Shown piece after piece: positions 19,222-26,443 of a DNA stretch of 64,000 nt. The DNA lies in contig NZ_FNDH01000005.1 in NCBI RefSeq assembly GCF_900100485.1, forward strand, positions 62,001-126,000, given 5' to 3'. Under the pieces are notes generated by a model, which saw only the letters and a list, made by a program, of their open reading frames with translations, had not been told where the DNA came from and did not search any database. The stretch is from Nitrosomonas sp. Nm132 (lineage in GTDB: Bacteria; Pseudomonadota; Gammaproteobacteria; Burkholderiales; Nitrosomonadaceae). The position numbers and the translations under genes were made by a program. Within the stretch, counting starts at the first letter, position 1. Each line of letters starts with the position of its first letter.

Positions 19222-21093
19222 TTAAGGTTGATAACGTAAGGTAGCGAAGAAATTACGCCCCGGCTGATTGAAAAATGCTGCTGTTTCATAATGTTCGTTA
19301 AATAGATTCTCGATACGTCCCAGTAGACGCCAGTGTTTGCTCAGTAAATATTCAGCGCGCAGATCGAATTTCACATAGCTGTCAAGCTTGCGCCTATTGC
19401 TCAAATCATCAAAGCGTTCGCCTTCAGCAAGAAACATGGCGCCCAACCTGTATCGACCAAATTGGCGATCGATATCCAGGCGAAATGACTGTTCTGCCCG
19501 TCTGGGCAATATATTACCCTTATTGAGCCCAGAAGAACGATTTTCCGGATCCAGAAAAGTGAGATTGCCATTTAATTGCCAGCCTTTAATCTGGGTGCTG
19601 AGAACAGCTTCCAGTCCACGGATACGCGCCTGATTGATATTAGCCGGTGCACGGATGCTAGCGTCAAACGCAATCAAGTCATCAATGCGGGTTTCATACA
19701 CATTCAATGCCCAGTTGCCCCAGCCAGCGTTGCCGCGTGCGCCAAATTCAAAACTGCGTGACTCTTCCGGGCGCAGATTGGCATTGCCAAAGCCCGGAAA
19801 ATAAAGCTCATTAAAGGTAGGCGCTTTAAACGCACTGCCAAAACTGGCCATCAGACGTATTTTGTCGGTGATGGTATAACCCCATCCAGCTCCTCCTGTG
19901 ACCCGGCTGCCAAATTGCTGATTATCATCATGCCGCAGCGATAACTGCAGGTTATGTGCGGCAAGAGTCGCCTGATGCTGGGCAAACACGCCCCAATTGC
20001 TACGAGAAGTCACAGCGTATGCATCTGTGCTGTTGACATGATCATGCTGATAATCCGTACCTACTGTCAGAAGCTGGTTTTTGCCAAAAGATAAATTATT
20101 CAGTAAGGAAACGGTATTGCGCTGAGTGTTGAACTTGCTAAAAGGGCTTGAAGAAACATCGTCAATGAGATTTTTGGAATCTTCTCGACTATGGCCACCG
20201 ATCAAGTTGATTTGCCAGATATCAAAAGGCGAGTAACGCACGGCGCCACCGAAGACCTGCTGAATCATTTTAGTTTTATTAAACTTACTTACAGGAGTTT
20301 CATCAAACTTAGATTCATCGAATTCGGCTTTTCCATCAGATTGTAGGAAATTGGCATCGATTTCCAATCCGTTCTGGAAACGATAACCTGCACGAGCAGA
20401 ACCGGATATATTCTGGTAACCATCCCTGTCCGTGTCTGGTTCTTTGGTACCACAACCCGCGCCACTCGAGCCAGTACAGGCATTAAAACCGCTTGTGCCG
20501 ATACCGCTTACCATCAGATTAAACCAGCCCTGCTTGCTTCCGCCGGAAAGTCCAACCGAACCATTCAGCGTACCGTAGCTACCCCCACCAAAACTAAAAC
20601 TCGGCTTAATATCAGCGCCATCCCCCTTGCGGGTAAAAATCTGGATCACGCCACCGATTGCTTCGGAACCATAGAGGCTGGAACGCGGGCCACGCACAAT
20701 TTCAATGCGTTCAATCTGTTCAATGGGAATATTCTCGAATGCAGTCGTGCCCGATGTGGCCGATCCTACCTTGATACCATCAATCAATACCAGGACATGA
20801 TCGGATTCAGTGCCACGCATAAATACTGAAGTATTTTTTCCGGGCCCACCATTATTGGTGATGTTGATACCCGGCACACCGCGGAACAGATCCTCGACTG
20901 ATCTTGCCTGCTGGCGTTCTATATCCTTGCGCGAGATCACCGTCACCGAAGCGAGCGATGCATCGACTGTCTGTGCAGTGCGTGTTGCTGTAACGATAAT
21001 AGGCTTTTCTTGATGATCTGTATTGTCAGCCAATACAGTCGTAGCTGCGCCAAGCCATAACCCAGCCATTGCCGATAGCCGGCATTTTTGCAT
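19222..21093 (-). CDS. btuB: TonB-dependent vitamin B12 receptor
   Basis: Outer-membrane receptor of 623 residues. It has a signal peptide (to about LADNTDHQ), a TonB-box-like IIVTATRTAQ, a plug domain (VEDLFRGVPGINI, VLVLIDGIKVGSAT, IERIEIVRGPRSSLYGSEAIGG) and a barrel ending NFFATLRYQP. The cobalamin riboswitch lies directly upstream and B12 genes follow, so the substrate is very likely cobalamin or other corrinoids. First gene of the operon. Confidence 0.94.
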   Translation of the reverse strand: MQKCRLSAMAGLWLGAATTVLADNTDHQEKPIIVTATRTAQTVDASLASVTVISRKDIERQQARSVEDLFRGVPGINITNNGGPGKNTSVFMRGTESDHVLVLIDGIKVGSATSGTTAFENIPIEQIERIEIVRGPRSSLYGSEAIGGVIQIFTRKGDGADIKPSFSFGGGSYGTLNGSVGLSGGSKQGWFNLMVSGIGTSGFNACTGSSGAGCGTKEPDTDRDGYQNISGSARAGYRFQNGLEIDANFLQSDGKAEFDESKFDETPVSKFNKTKMIQQVFGGAVRYSPFDIWQINLIGGHSREDSKNLIDDVSSSPFSKFNTQRNTVSLLNNLSFGKNQLLTVGTDYQHDHVNSTDAYAVTSRSNWGVFAQHQATLAAHNLQLSLRHDDNQQFGSRVTGGAGWGYTITDKIRLMASFGSAFKAPTFNELYFPGFGNANLRPEESRSFEFGARGNAGWGNWALNVYETRIDDLIAFDASIRAPANINQARIRGLEAVLSTQIKGWQLNGNLTFLDPENRSSGLNKGNILPRRAEQSFRLDIDRQFGRYRLGAMFLAEGERFDDLSNRRKLDSYVKFDLRAEYLLSKHWRLLGRIENLFNEHYETAAFFNQPGRNFFATLRYQP

Positions 21094-21235
21094 GATTTCA
21101 TTCCTCCGCGCACACCCGCGCGTTGTCAGGTTAACAGGTCCGTCTTGCAGAGGAATTCAGTAATAGACAAGCAGATCAGCTTTAACAAAAGTTGATCAGA
21201 ATGCCGGTTATTGCCCTCCGCAATACCAAAGTATT

Positions 21236-21400
21236 TAACTTCAGGCCGGTCTCCGGACTCATGAGCGGAATTCATTCCAGATCTGCGCCTTCCCATGTCA
21301 TCACACAGTGGCCTGATGCAGATCGCTAACCCATTTACCGTTGCGGGGGCAGTGCTGGCATAGCCTGAATCATATCAGAGCGCACCAGCTTCCCGTTTAA
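21236..21400 (-). promoter_or_regulatory. cobalamin (AdoCbl) riboswitch
   Basis: On the minus strand the btuB leader carries the known B12 riboswitch core in order: GGTGCGCTCTGATATGATTC region near 21388-21369, GCCCCCGCAACGGTAA near 21350, a GCCACTGTG segment near 21312, and the AGTCCGGAGACCGGCCTG end near 21262-21243. It lies ~145 bases before the btuB start. It should lower expression of the whole operon when adenosylcobalamin is plentiful. Edges are approximate. Confidence 0.93.
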
Positions 21401-21426
21401 CCTTCAAGGTAAAAAAACCTTGAAGG
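21401..21426 (-). promoter_or_regulatory. perfect hairpin at the 5' side of the riboswitch
   Basis: CCTTCAAGGT, a six-base T loop (minus strand), then ACCTTGAAGG: ten paired bases directly upstream of the riboswitch. It could be part of the leader that caps the 5' end of the transcript, or the end of another transcript. Its role cannot be decided from sequence. Confidence 0.5.
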
Positions 21427-21634
21427 CACCTGAAGTAAGAGGCGCGCAGAGTACAGAAAAGAAAGATGGGAGTCAAGTTGGATGTTGCTAGCAGTTAGAT
21501 GCTGCTAATTGTGAAAGAAAATAAAACACAGTCTCCAGGCGATATAAAATTGCTCGGTATCATAACTGTAGTGTTTGAGCCCGGGTTTATTTCGCACTAG
21601 CCCGGAAGCCGTAACCTATTCATCATATTCATGG

Positions 21635-21655
21635 ATCTAACAAGGTTTGTTATGA
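21635..21655 (+). other. attC-like short site 1 (weak)
   Basis: ATCTAAC and GTTATGA, which fit the two outer core sites of an integron attC (RYYYAAC and GTTRRRY-like), lie only seven bases apart. On its own this is weak; it matters because similar seams recur at 21756 and 23376 and a full attC is at 22293, each just before a gene start. Confidence 0.35.
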
Positions 21656-21699
21656 TGACAGCTAAATGAACACATTTTCATAAATTATAAGGAATTAAC

Positions 21700-21762
21700 A
21701 TGCAATTTGCCGTGTTAGATTTCATTTTTGACGTAATATATTGCGTCATTTCGGACGCCTAA
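21700..21762 (+). CDS. possible 20-residue cassette peptide
   Basis: ATG preceded by AAGGAATTAAC; encodes MQFAVLDFIFDVIYCVISDA, a hydrophobic 20-residue peptide. Its stop codon lies inside the next attC-like seam (GCCTAAT), as is usual for cassette genes. No homologue is recognised and it may be a leftover of a longer gene. Confidence 0.3.
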   Translation: MQFAVLDFIFDVIYCVISDA

Positions 21763-21776
21763 TTCTGGTTAGGCGG
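21756..21776 (+). other. attC-like short site 2
   Basis: CGCCTAAT, four bases, then GTTAGGCG: inverted core sites of attC type without the inner stem. The next reading frame opens eight bases after it. It could be an attC that lost its central arms, or a simple hairpin. Confidence 0.4.
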
Positions 21777-21783
21777 AATAAAA

Positions 21784-22289
21784 ATGCGCGCAGAATCGAT
21801 CTCTTCATTCACAACATGGGTGGCCAAAATGGACACGGCACTTATCTCCTCACTCACTGCATTAGCTGCAATGGTATTTGCTCCCATGGTTTCCATCTAT
21901 GTCGCCAAGCGGCAAATTCGTGCATCCGTCGTATCTGTCAATCGCCAAGCATGGATAAACCGCCTAAGGGATGAGCTTGTTTTTTCGTTTGTGAAGTACG
22001 CTTGGTGCCGTCCACATATGCAGCGGACGCCATCGCTTTGCCAGAGGCAATCAAGCGCTATGAGGGCATAACACTCAAAGAAGAAACAGTTAAATTGCTT
22101 CTAAATCCGACGGGGCCTGAACACATTAAACTTCTCCGTCTAATGAAAGCTGCAAGAGAAACAGCACAGAGAGCAATTGACAAAAAACAGGGCATGGCAA
22201 CAGAACTCGACCTATCCGCAGACCTTATCGTGAGCCAATCACAGAAAGTTTTAAAAACTGAGTGGGACAGAGTTAAGAGTGGTGAGTAA
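21784..22289 (+). pseudogene. frameshifted small membrane protein gene in a cassette
   Basis: Two overlapping frames read as one protein. The first part (from ATG 21784, or ATG 21829 for MDTALISSL) has a membrane segment LTALAAMVFAPMVSIYVAKRQIR and then VNRQAWINRLRDEL. The second part continues in another frame as VRLVPSTYAADAIALPEAIKRYEG to KTEWDRVKSGE, ending at 22289. The switch lies at about 21975-22000, within or after a six-T run (21980-21985), so a true mutation or a sequencing slip are both possible. No function is known. It ends four bases before a complete attC, so it fits a gene cassette. Confidence 0.65.
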
Positions 22290-22292
22290 TCC

Positions 22293-22355
22293 GCCCAACC
22301 CGGCAGTCAAGAGGGACTGCGCAAAAGCGCGCAGCCCCTTACTTTTACGTTATGC
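22293..22355 (+). other. integron attC recombination site
   Basis: GCCCAAC (22293-22299) and GTTATGC (22349-22355) are the outer core sites; between them are partly complementary arms (AAGAGGGACTGCGC at 22309-22322 and GCGCGCAGCCCCTTA at 22327-22341). TCAAGAGGGACTG and CAGCCCCTTA are also found in Vibrio cholerae repeats, a well-known attC family. It lies four bases after one gene stop and 15 bases before the next start, just where an attC belongs. Confidence 0.85.
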
Positions 22356-22370
22356 CTCTGAGGACACGTA

Positions 22371-23381
22371 GTGCCAGAACACCAAATTGATCCCCACTTG
22401 ATACCTTGGAGCGAGGTTGAGGAAAAGAAAAATGTGTGGAAATCTCTCTTGCTGGGAAATGGCTTCAGCATGAACGTCTGGCCGAGATTTGGATACAAGA
22501 GCCTCTATGAGGTCGCGCAGAGCGAGTCTACTGAATCGCCGCTTGACGCCAATAGCATTGCACTGTTTGAGAAGCTTGATTCGAATAATTTTGAAGATGT
22601 TCTGCGCGTTCTGTTTCATGCTCGCCTGGTCGACGAACAATTGAAATCGCCCCAGTTGGCTCAGATTGAGGCTCTTTACAAGACCACAAAGAATGCACTC
22701 GCTGCCGCGGTCAACTACTCCCATGTTCCTCATGGATTCAATGGCTTGATCGAGATAAATAAATCATTCCGCAGCTTCAGTAACGTCTTCACAACAAACT
22801 ACGATTTGATCCCCTATTGGGCAATCATGCAGGAAGATCTGTGGCGATTTAGGGACCTGTTCTGGGGGCAAGACAATACTTTTGATCCAAAGAACACTGA
22901 AGTCAATGCGGATCCATGTGTTATTTCTTACCTGCATGGAGCAATCCATCTGGTTGAACTCCCGGACGGAAGGACGAAGAAGCTGACCGCAAATGGGATT
23001 AGTTCACTCTCAGAGTTGTTTGATCTCGATCATCCAAATTACTTCCCACTGTTTATTTCGGAAGGGTCTTCCGAAATAAAGCTATCAAGGATCAAGAGAA
23101 ATGACTATCTTCGCTTCTCATTTGAGAGGCTGCAATCCACCGATGGAAACCTGGTGGTCTTAGGTCACTCCTTACATAAAGACTATGACCAGCATCTGTT
23201 GGATGCATTGCGCGATGGAAATTTGACTTCTATTGCTATTGGAGTTTGGCCCTTGCAGGAGCCTGAGCAGATAGTCCTCTTCAAATCTCGGGTGCTTGCG
23301 GAAATCAAGAGCAAAACAGTCTACTTCTTTGATTCAACGACTCACCCGCTCGGCAATCCGAGATTGAAGTATGAGGCATAA
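22371..23381 (+). CDS. DUF4917 (SIR2-like) protein, cassette gene
   Basis: A 336-residue protein with a GTG start 15 bases after the attC. Motifs along the chain look like a SIR2-type NAD-binding fold: LLLGNGFSMNVW (~35-46), SNVFTTNYDLIPYW (~137-150), CVISYLHGAIHL (~184-195, His in the HG motif) and NLVVLGHSLHKDYDQHLL (~261-278). The GNGFS...TTNYD...HG...GHSxxxD series is shared with SIR2-domain defence NADases; calling this an NADase is an inference. The stop codon lies in the next attC-like seam. An antiphage or abortive-infection role is plausible given cassette location. Confidence 0.75.
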   Translation: MPEHQIDPHLIPWSEVEEKKNVWKSLLLGNGFSMNVWPRFGYKSLYEVAQSESTESPLDANSIALFEKLDSNNFEDVLRVLFHARLVDEQLKSPQLAQIEALYKTTKNALAAAVNYSHVPHGFNGLIEINKSFRSFSNVFTTNYDLIPYWAIMQEDLWRFRDLFWGQDNTFDPKNTEVNADPCVISYLHGAIHLVELPDGRTKKLTANGISSLSELFDLDHPNYFPLFISEGSSEIKLSRIKRNDYLRFSFERLQSTDGNLVVLGHSLHKDYDQHLLDALRDGNLTSIAIGVWPLQEPEQIVLFKSRVLAEIKSKTVYFFDSTTHPLGNPRLKYEA

Positions 23382-23395
23382 CTCAAACGTTAGCT
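23376..23395 (+). other. attC-like short site 3
   Basis: GCATAAC overlaps the DUF4917 stop; GTTAGCT follows six bases later. The bases between (TCAAAC) look like the spacer found before the GTT core in attC sites, so the central hairpin may have been deleted. The next gene (23414) starts 18 bases downstream. Confidence 0.45.
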
Positions 23396-23413
23396 TTCAA
23401 AGAGGCTAGATAA

Positions 23414-23646
23414 GTGCTCGACTTCAAAGAACTACCTCCTAACGGGCAAGGCTTTGAATTATTGATCAGAGAGTTATTATTCCAGCAAGGATATTTAGTT
23501 CACTGGAGCGGTAAAGGTGCAGATGGTAGGCGGAATTGAGTCTGCGTCGAAAAACGAGGTAGCTTCTTTCAGCAGGATGAGCGACACTGGCTTATCCAGT
23601 GCAAACACAATGCACATAGCGAAAAATCACTGGCGATAGGTGTCAA
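23414..23646 (+). pseudogene. decayed Mrr-like restriction endonuclease
   Basis: Starting at GTG 23414 the frame reads LDFKELPPNGQGFELLIREL, LFQQGYLVHWSGKGADGRRN, then a TGA stop (23537-23539), and goes on in the same frame as VCVEKRGSFFQQDERHWLIQ and CKHNAHSEKSLAIGV. GxGADGxRD followed by QCKH matches the PD-(D/E)xK core of Mrr-type endonucleases. The frame then meets the 14-bp repeat at 23633-23646. After the second copy of that repeat (24637 on) a frame reads LSTQPTWKFPLERF, similar to the later LATSTQPS-type segment of such enzymes, so the gene seems to have been split by a ~1 kb insert. Confidence 0.65.
23633..23646 (+). repeat. 14-bp direct repeat, left copy
   Basis: GCGATAGGTGTCAA, exactly repeated at 24623-24636. 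Together the two copies bracket the methyltransferase gene and a cusA fragment inside a broken endonuclease gene. Confidence 0.7.
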
Positions 23647-23675
23647 TTACTCTAGCTATGACTTCATAGTTCACC

Positions 23676-24323
23676 TCACATTGGTTTGCAGGCGCGATAT
23701 AAAGCGACGGGGCCGAGCATAGTGCGATAACAAGTAGTCTCCACTACCGGATTGAATCCTGCATCTGCCATAAAAATTGGCAATAGACCCAGAATATTAT
23801 CGTGAACCTCTTCAAACCAGCGTACTACCCAAGAAATTAGCCACATAACTGAATCATGCGGCTTGCCGAAATCTGCCACATGCAGTTCGCCGCCAGGCTT
23901 GAGGACGCGGAAGGCTTCTTTGAGCATACGCTGCTTATCCTGCTTCGTCAGGTGGTGCAGCAACAGACTGGCGAATACGCGATCGAAGCTTTCGTCCGGA
24001 TAGGGCAGACAAGTCGCGCTACCCTGTCGCAGGATGATGATCTCCCCCGCCTGCTCGACCTTTTTTCGTGCGATATCCAATACCTGAGGGTCCACATCAA
24101 GTCCATATACGGCAGCTTCCGGTTGAGTTTGCCTGATCAGCAGAGTAAGCGTGCCCGTACCGCAGCCGACATCTAGCACAGTTTGACCAGACTGGATGTA
24201 CCCTTGCGTGATCAATGCAGTCTTTAATGCCTCTTCATGAAACAGGAACTGCATCATCGGATCGTACCAACGGGTCATCCAGTGGAAATGAAACGCTGGG
24301 ATATAACGAGGAGTTTTCTTCAT
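23676..24323 (-). CDS. class I SAM-dependent methyltransferase
   Basis: A 215-residue Rossmann-type methyltransferase. SAM motif I is VLDVGCGTGTLTLL, followed by VYGLDVDPQVLDIARKK, LPYPDESFDRVFASLLLHHL and VLKPGGELHVADFG. These are features of UbiE/COQ5-like small-molecule methyltransferases, but the substrate is not known. It lies in the opposite direction to the cassette genes, on a block bracketed by a 14-bp direct repeat, so it probably arrived separately. Confidence 0.85.
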   Translation of the reverse strand: MKKTPRYIPAFHFHWMTRWYDPMMQFLFHEEALKTALITQGYIQSGQTVLDVGCGTGTLTLLIRQTQPEAAVYGLDVDPQVLDIARKKVEQAGEIIILRQGSATCLPYPDESFDRVFASLLLHHLTKQDKQRMLKEAFRVLKPGGELHVADFGKPHDSVMWLISWVVRWFEEVHDNILGLLPIFMADAGFNPVVETTCYRTMLGPVALYRACKPM

Positions 24324-24338
24324 GACGATAAACCTCTC

Positions 24339-24622
24339 TCATGCGGTGGAAATTGTTTTACTACAACGAGTGGCGCCCAAATAACCTGACTTCTCAATAG
24401 AATTAGCATTGCAAAAATGGCAAAGATCTCTTTTCCGAGAAAATTTTTGTGTCTTTTCTTTTTCAATCAAGCGCAAATTCGGAATTTCCTTAGCCAGAGC
24501 ATAAATAGCTGGAAAAATGATCAGCGTCAGCACAGTAGCCGAGACCATCCACCAACCATTGGAGCTGCAATGCGTCGCGTTACTTCGGAATCGGCGCCAG
24601 TGCTTAGCATGACAGCAGTAGA
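24339..24622 (-). pseudogene. cusA-like C-terminal fragment
   Basis: Minus-strand frames give VMLSTGADSEVTRRIAAPMV, a frame change near 24550, and then MVSATVLTLIIFPAIYALAK. These match the C-terminal end of the intact CusA at 28651-31794 (SEVTRRIAAPMVGGMVSTTV onward). Everything upstream is missing, so this is a remnant of a second heavy-metal RND pump that came with the neighbouring methyltransferase or was trapped at this junction. Confidence 0.8.
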
Positions 24623-24636
24623 GCGATAGGTGTCAA
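24623..24636 (+). repeat. 14-bp direct repeat, right copy
   Basis: GCGATAGGTGTCAA, identical to 23633-23646. It lies exactly where the cusA fragment ends and endonuclease-like sequence seems to resume. Confidence 0.7.
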
Positions 24637-24755
24637 CGTACTTTTCGCCTGAGTACGTCATTTAAGTACTCAACCAACCTGGAAATTTCCTCTTGAAAGA
24701 TTCTAATTGACAAGAAAATGTTTTTTCATTAACTTTACAAAAATTTTACAAATAC

Positions 24756-24794
24756 ATCACAAATAATTAACATAAAAATCACGAATAATTAACA
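24756..24794 (+). promoter_or_regulatory. paired direct repeat, possible regulator site
   Basis: ATCACAAATAATTAACA (24756-24772) and ATCACGAATAATTAACA (24778-24794) differ at one base and are spaced 22 bp apart, about two helical turns, ~50-90 bases before the small gene at 24845. Such phased repeats often bind a regulator; which one is unknown. Confidence 0.45.
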
Positions 24795-24844
24795 ATTTTG
24801 TACTTTGTTATATGTAATATTTTTAATTACTGAGGGAGGACGAT

Positions 24845-24922
24845 ATGAAAAAAGGAAAGTTTGTTGCCATATGCTATTCTTTGAGTATAACGGTAGCGTT
24901 ATTGGTACAGGTGCTGTTTTAA
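24845..24922 (+). CDS. 25-residue membrane peptide
   Basis: ATG with a strong ribosome site (GGGAGG, seven bases upstream) encodes MKKGKFVAICYSLSITVALL followed by VQVLF: a positively charged start and one hydrophobic helix, like many small inner-membrane proteins. AT-rich sequence with phased repeats lies upstream and a good hairpin terminator downstream (24988-25027). No homologue is recognised. Confidence 0.5.
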   Translation: MKKGKFVAICYSLSITVALLVQVLF

Positions 24923-24987
24923 TTGTTAGAAATTAAGAGCATTGGGATCAGGCCTTACCCTTACCATTGACATTCGCTGAATTTCTA

Positions 24988-25027
24988 AAAGTCAAATACC
25001 ACCAGCCTCACGGCGGCATTTGACTTT
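24988..25027. terminator. bidirectional hairpin terminator
   Basis: AAAGTCAAAT and ATTTGACTTT are ten-base perfect arms around a 20-base GC-rich loop, between the convergent small peptide gene (plus) and the OmpA-like gene (minus). A/T runs on both outer sides suit termination from either direction. Confidence 0.7.
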
Positions 25028-25047
25028 AATCAATGAGTCATCAAGTC

Positions 25048-25743
25048 CTATTTGATATTAGGGCAATCGACGTAATCATGATGTGCGGTGATAACCACCA
25101 CACGATTTTCCTGATTTGGCATACTGTCAGAGCCAGCGGCTTCGCCCATCGCTTTGACAACTAATTGGTCGGGACTAGCGCCACTTGCCACCAAGCGTTG
25201 TATCACCGCATTGGCTCTTTTTTCTGATAACTCCAGGTTGTAATCTGGTTTACCGACAGTGTCCGCCGATGCAGTAACCGTTGCAGTCACATAGGGATGC
25301 GCTTTTAACCAACGCCCCACCCTGTTAATGGTTTCATCTTTGGTTTTAAACGGTACAGCACTGCCGCTATTAAAGTAGGCAACTGAATGATGAATCTCGC
25401 TCGCTCTCGCTTCATGAAGGTTCTGACTATGCACTTCTGTCAGCCATTTGCACATCTCTTTCTCAGATTCCAAACGATGGTGTGCAGCTGATCTAGCGGC
25501 ATCCAAAGCCTTTTGTTTCTCATCGATGTTCCAGTAGTGACCCTTCTCAAGATGACCCAGGATATTATTGGCTACTTCCAGATCTTTTTCAGACATCTCC
25601 TCATGTAACATGGCTTGACCATAGTGACCAGATCTGGCCGCATCAATCTCAGCTTTCAAATCCGCAGTGTCCATTTTAGGCGTGGCACAAGCTGTCAGGA
25701 AGAGTACTAAAGCCGCAAGCGGGAGGTAAATATATTTATTCAT
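25048..25743 (-). CDS. OmpA-family lipoprotein
   Basis: A 231-residue protein with a lipoprotein signal (LVLFLTAC, Cys19), a helical charged middle part rich in Ala, His and Glu, and a C-terminal OmpA-type domain (VAYFNSGSAVPF, TVTASADTVGKPDYNLELSEKRA in part, VKAMGEAAGSD, ENRVVVI) that normally binds peptidoglycan. It probably links the outer membrane to the wall. It lies 36 bases after the TIGR04073 gene on the same strand and likely shares its transcript. Confidence 0.85.
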   Translation of the reverse strand: MNKYIYLPLAALVLFLTACATPKMDTADLKAEIDAARSGHYGQAMLHEEMSEKDLEVANNILGHLEKGHYWNIDEKQKALDAARSAAHHRLESEKEMCKWLTEVHSQNLHEARASEIHHSVAYFNSGSAVPFKTKDETINRVGRWLKAHPYVTATVTASADTVGKPDYNLELSEKRANAVIQRLVASGASPDQLVVKAMGEAAGSDSMPNQENRVVVITAHHDYVDCPNIK

Positions 25744-25779
25744 GATGATATCCTCGTGACTGAATTAGTCGAAACAGGC

Positions 25780-26181
25780 TTACTCGCCATTATCCAATGG
25801 ACCGTAAATAGTCCAATAGCCGGGATAATTCAAACCAAAATAGCGGCTATCTTCACTAAAACGATCCCAGACATAGGCTGGCGCGGCAAACTCGTTAGTT
25901 GGAATCGGCGAAGTCAAAAACTCAGCACCACCAACCAACGTTCGGCTCACGCCATGTGCAACTCCTCGAACCAAGCCCCAAGTCAAGCCTACAAGTATGT
26001 TTTGTTCATAGGAAATATTGATGATATTTTTCGGGATTTCACCGAGCCCGAAGACCATATTAGCCAGACCTTGGCTTAGTTTGCTGGTAAAACCGGTCAT
26101 ATAGTCTTCTGCCTGGGCTGTTGTTGCCATCATTAGTGAACAGGTTAGAACGCAGGTGGCAAGAATTTTATCTTTACTCAT
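25780..26181 (-). CDS. TIGR04073-family exported protein (exosortase-associated)
   Basis: 133 residues with a cleavable signal (TCSLMMATTAQA-ED). The mature part has KLSQGLANMVFGLGEIPKNI, GLTWGLVRGVAHGVSRTLVG and ITSP-like LTSPIPTNEFAAP, which fit the TIGR04073 family found with exosortase systems. The ATG at 26181 follows AAGGAGCTCATC; an upstream extension to 26283 lacks these features. No exosortase or PEP-CTERM gene is visible here, so the link is only from the family name. Confidence 0.75.
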   Translation of the reverse strand: MSKDKILATCVLTCSLMMATTAQAEDYMTGFTSKLSQGLANMVFGLGEIPKNIINISYEQNILVGLTWGLVRGVAHGVSRTLVGGAEFLTSPIPTNEFAAPAYVWDRFSEDSRYFGLNYPGYWTIYGPLDNGE

Positions 26182-26443
26182 GATGAGCTCCTTGTTTTTC
26201 AGATTTGATACTCGGCGAGACCTTGCACACAGGCATGAAAAAACGCGCAGATCCCATTCCAGATTCTTACCTTGATAAAACACATCTACAAATCAGTGCG
26301 TTGTATGTGATATAAACGCCCTTTTTTGTCAAGCTCTAATGCTTCATCAGATTATCGAAATATGCCCACTAAATATATACGTGCAAACACGTAGGGAAAT
26401 TATTACTAAGAATCGATCAGAAAATCCTTTTTTAGGACTCAAA

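Noticed and set aside
21413-24700. Prophage or genomic island with integrase
   Set aside because: No integrase, phage structural gene or tRNA target is seen; the integron cassette view explains the seams better.
26182-26283. N-terminal extension of the TIGR04073 gene
   Set aside because: The inner ATG has an excellent ribosome site and is followed directly by a signal peptide.
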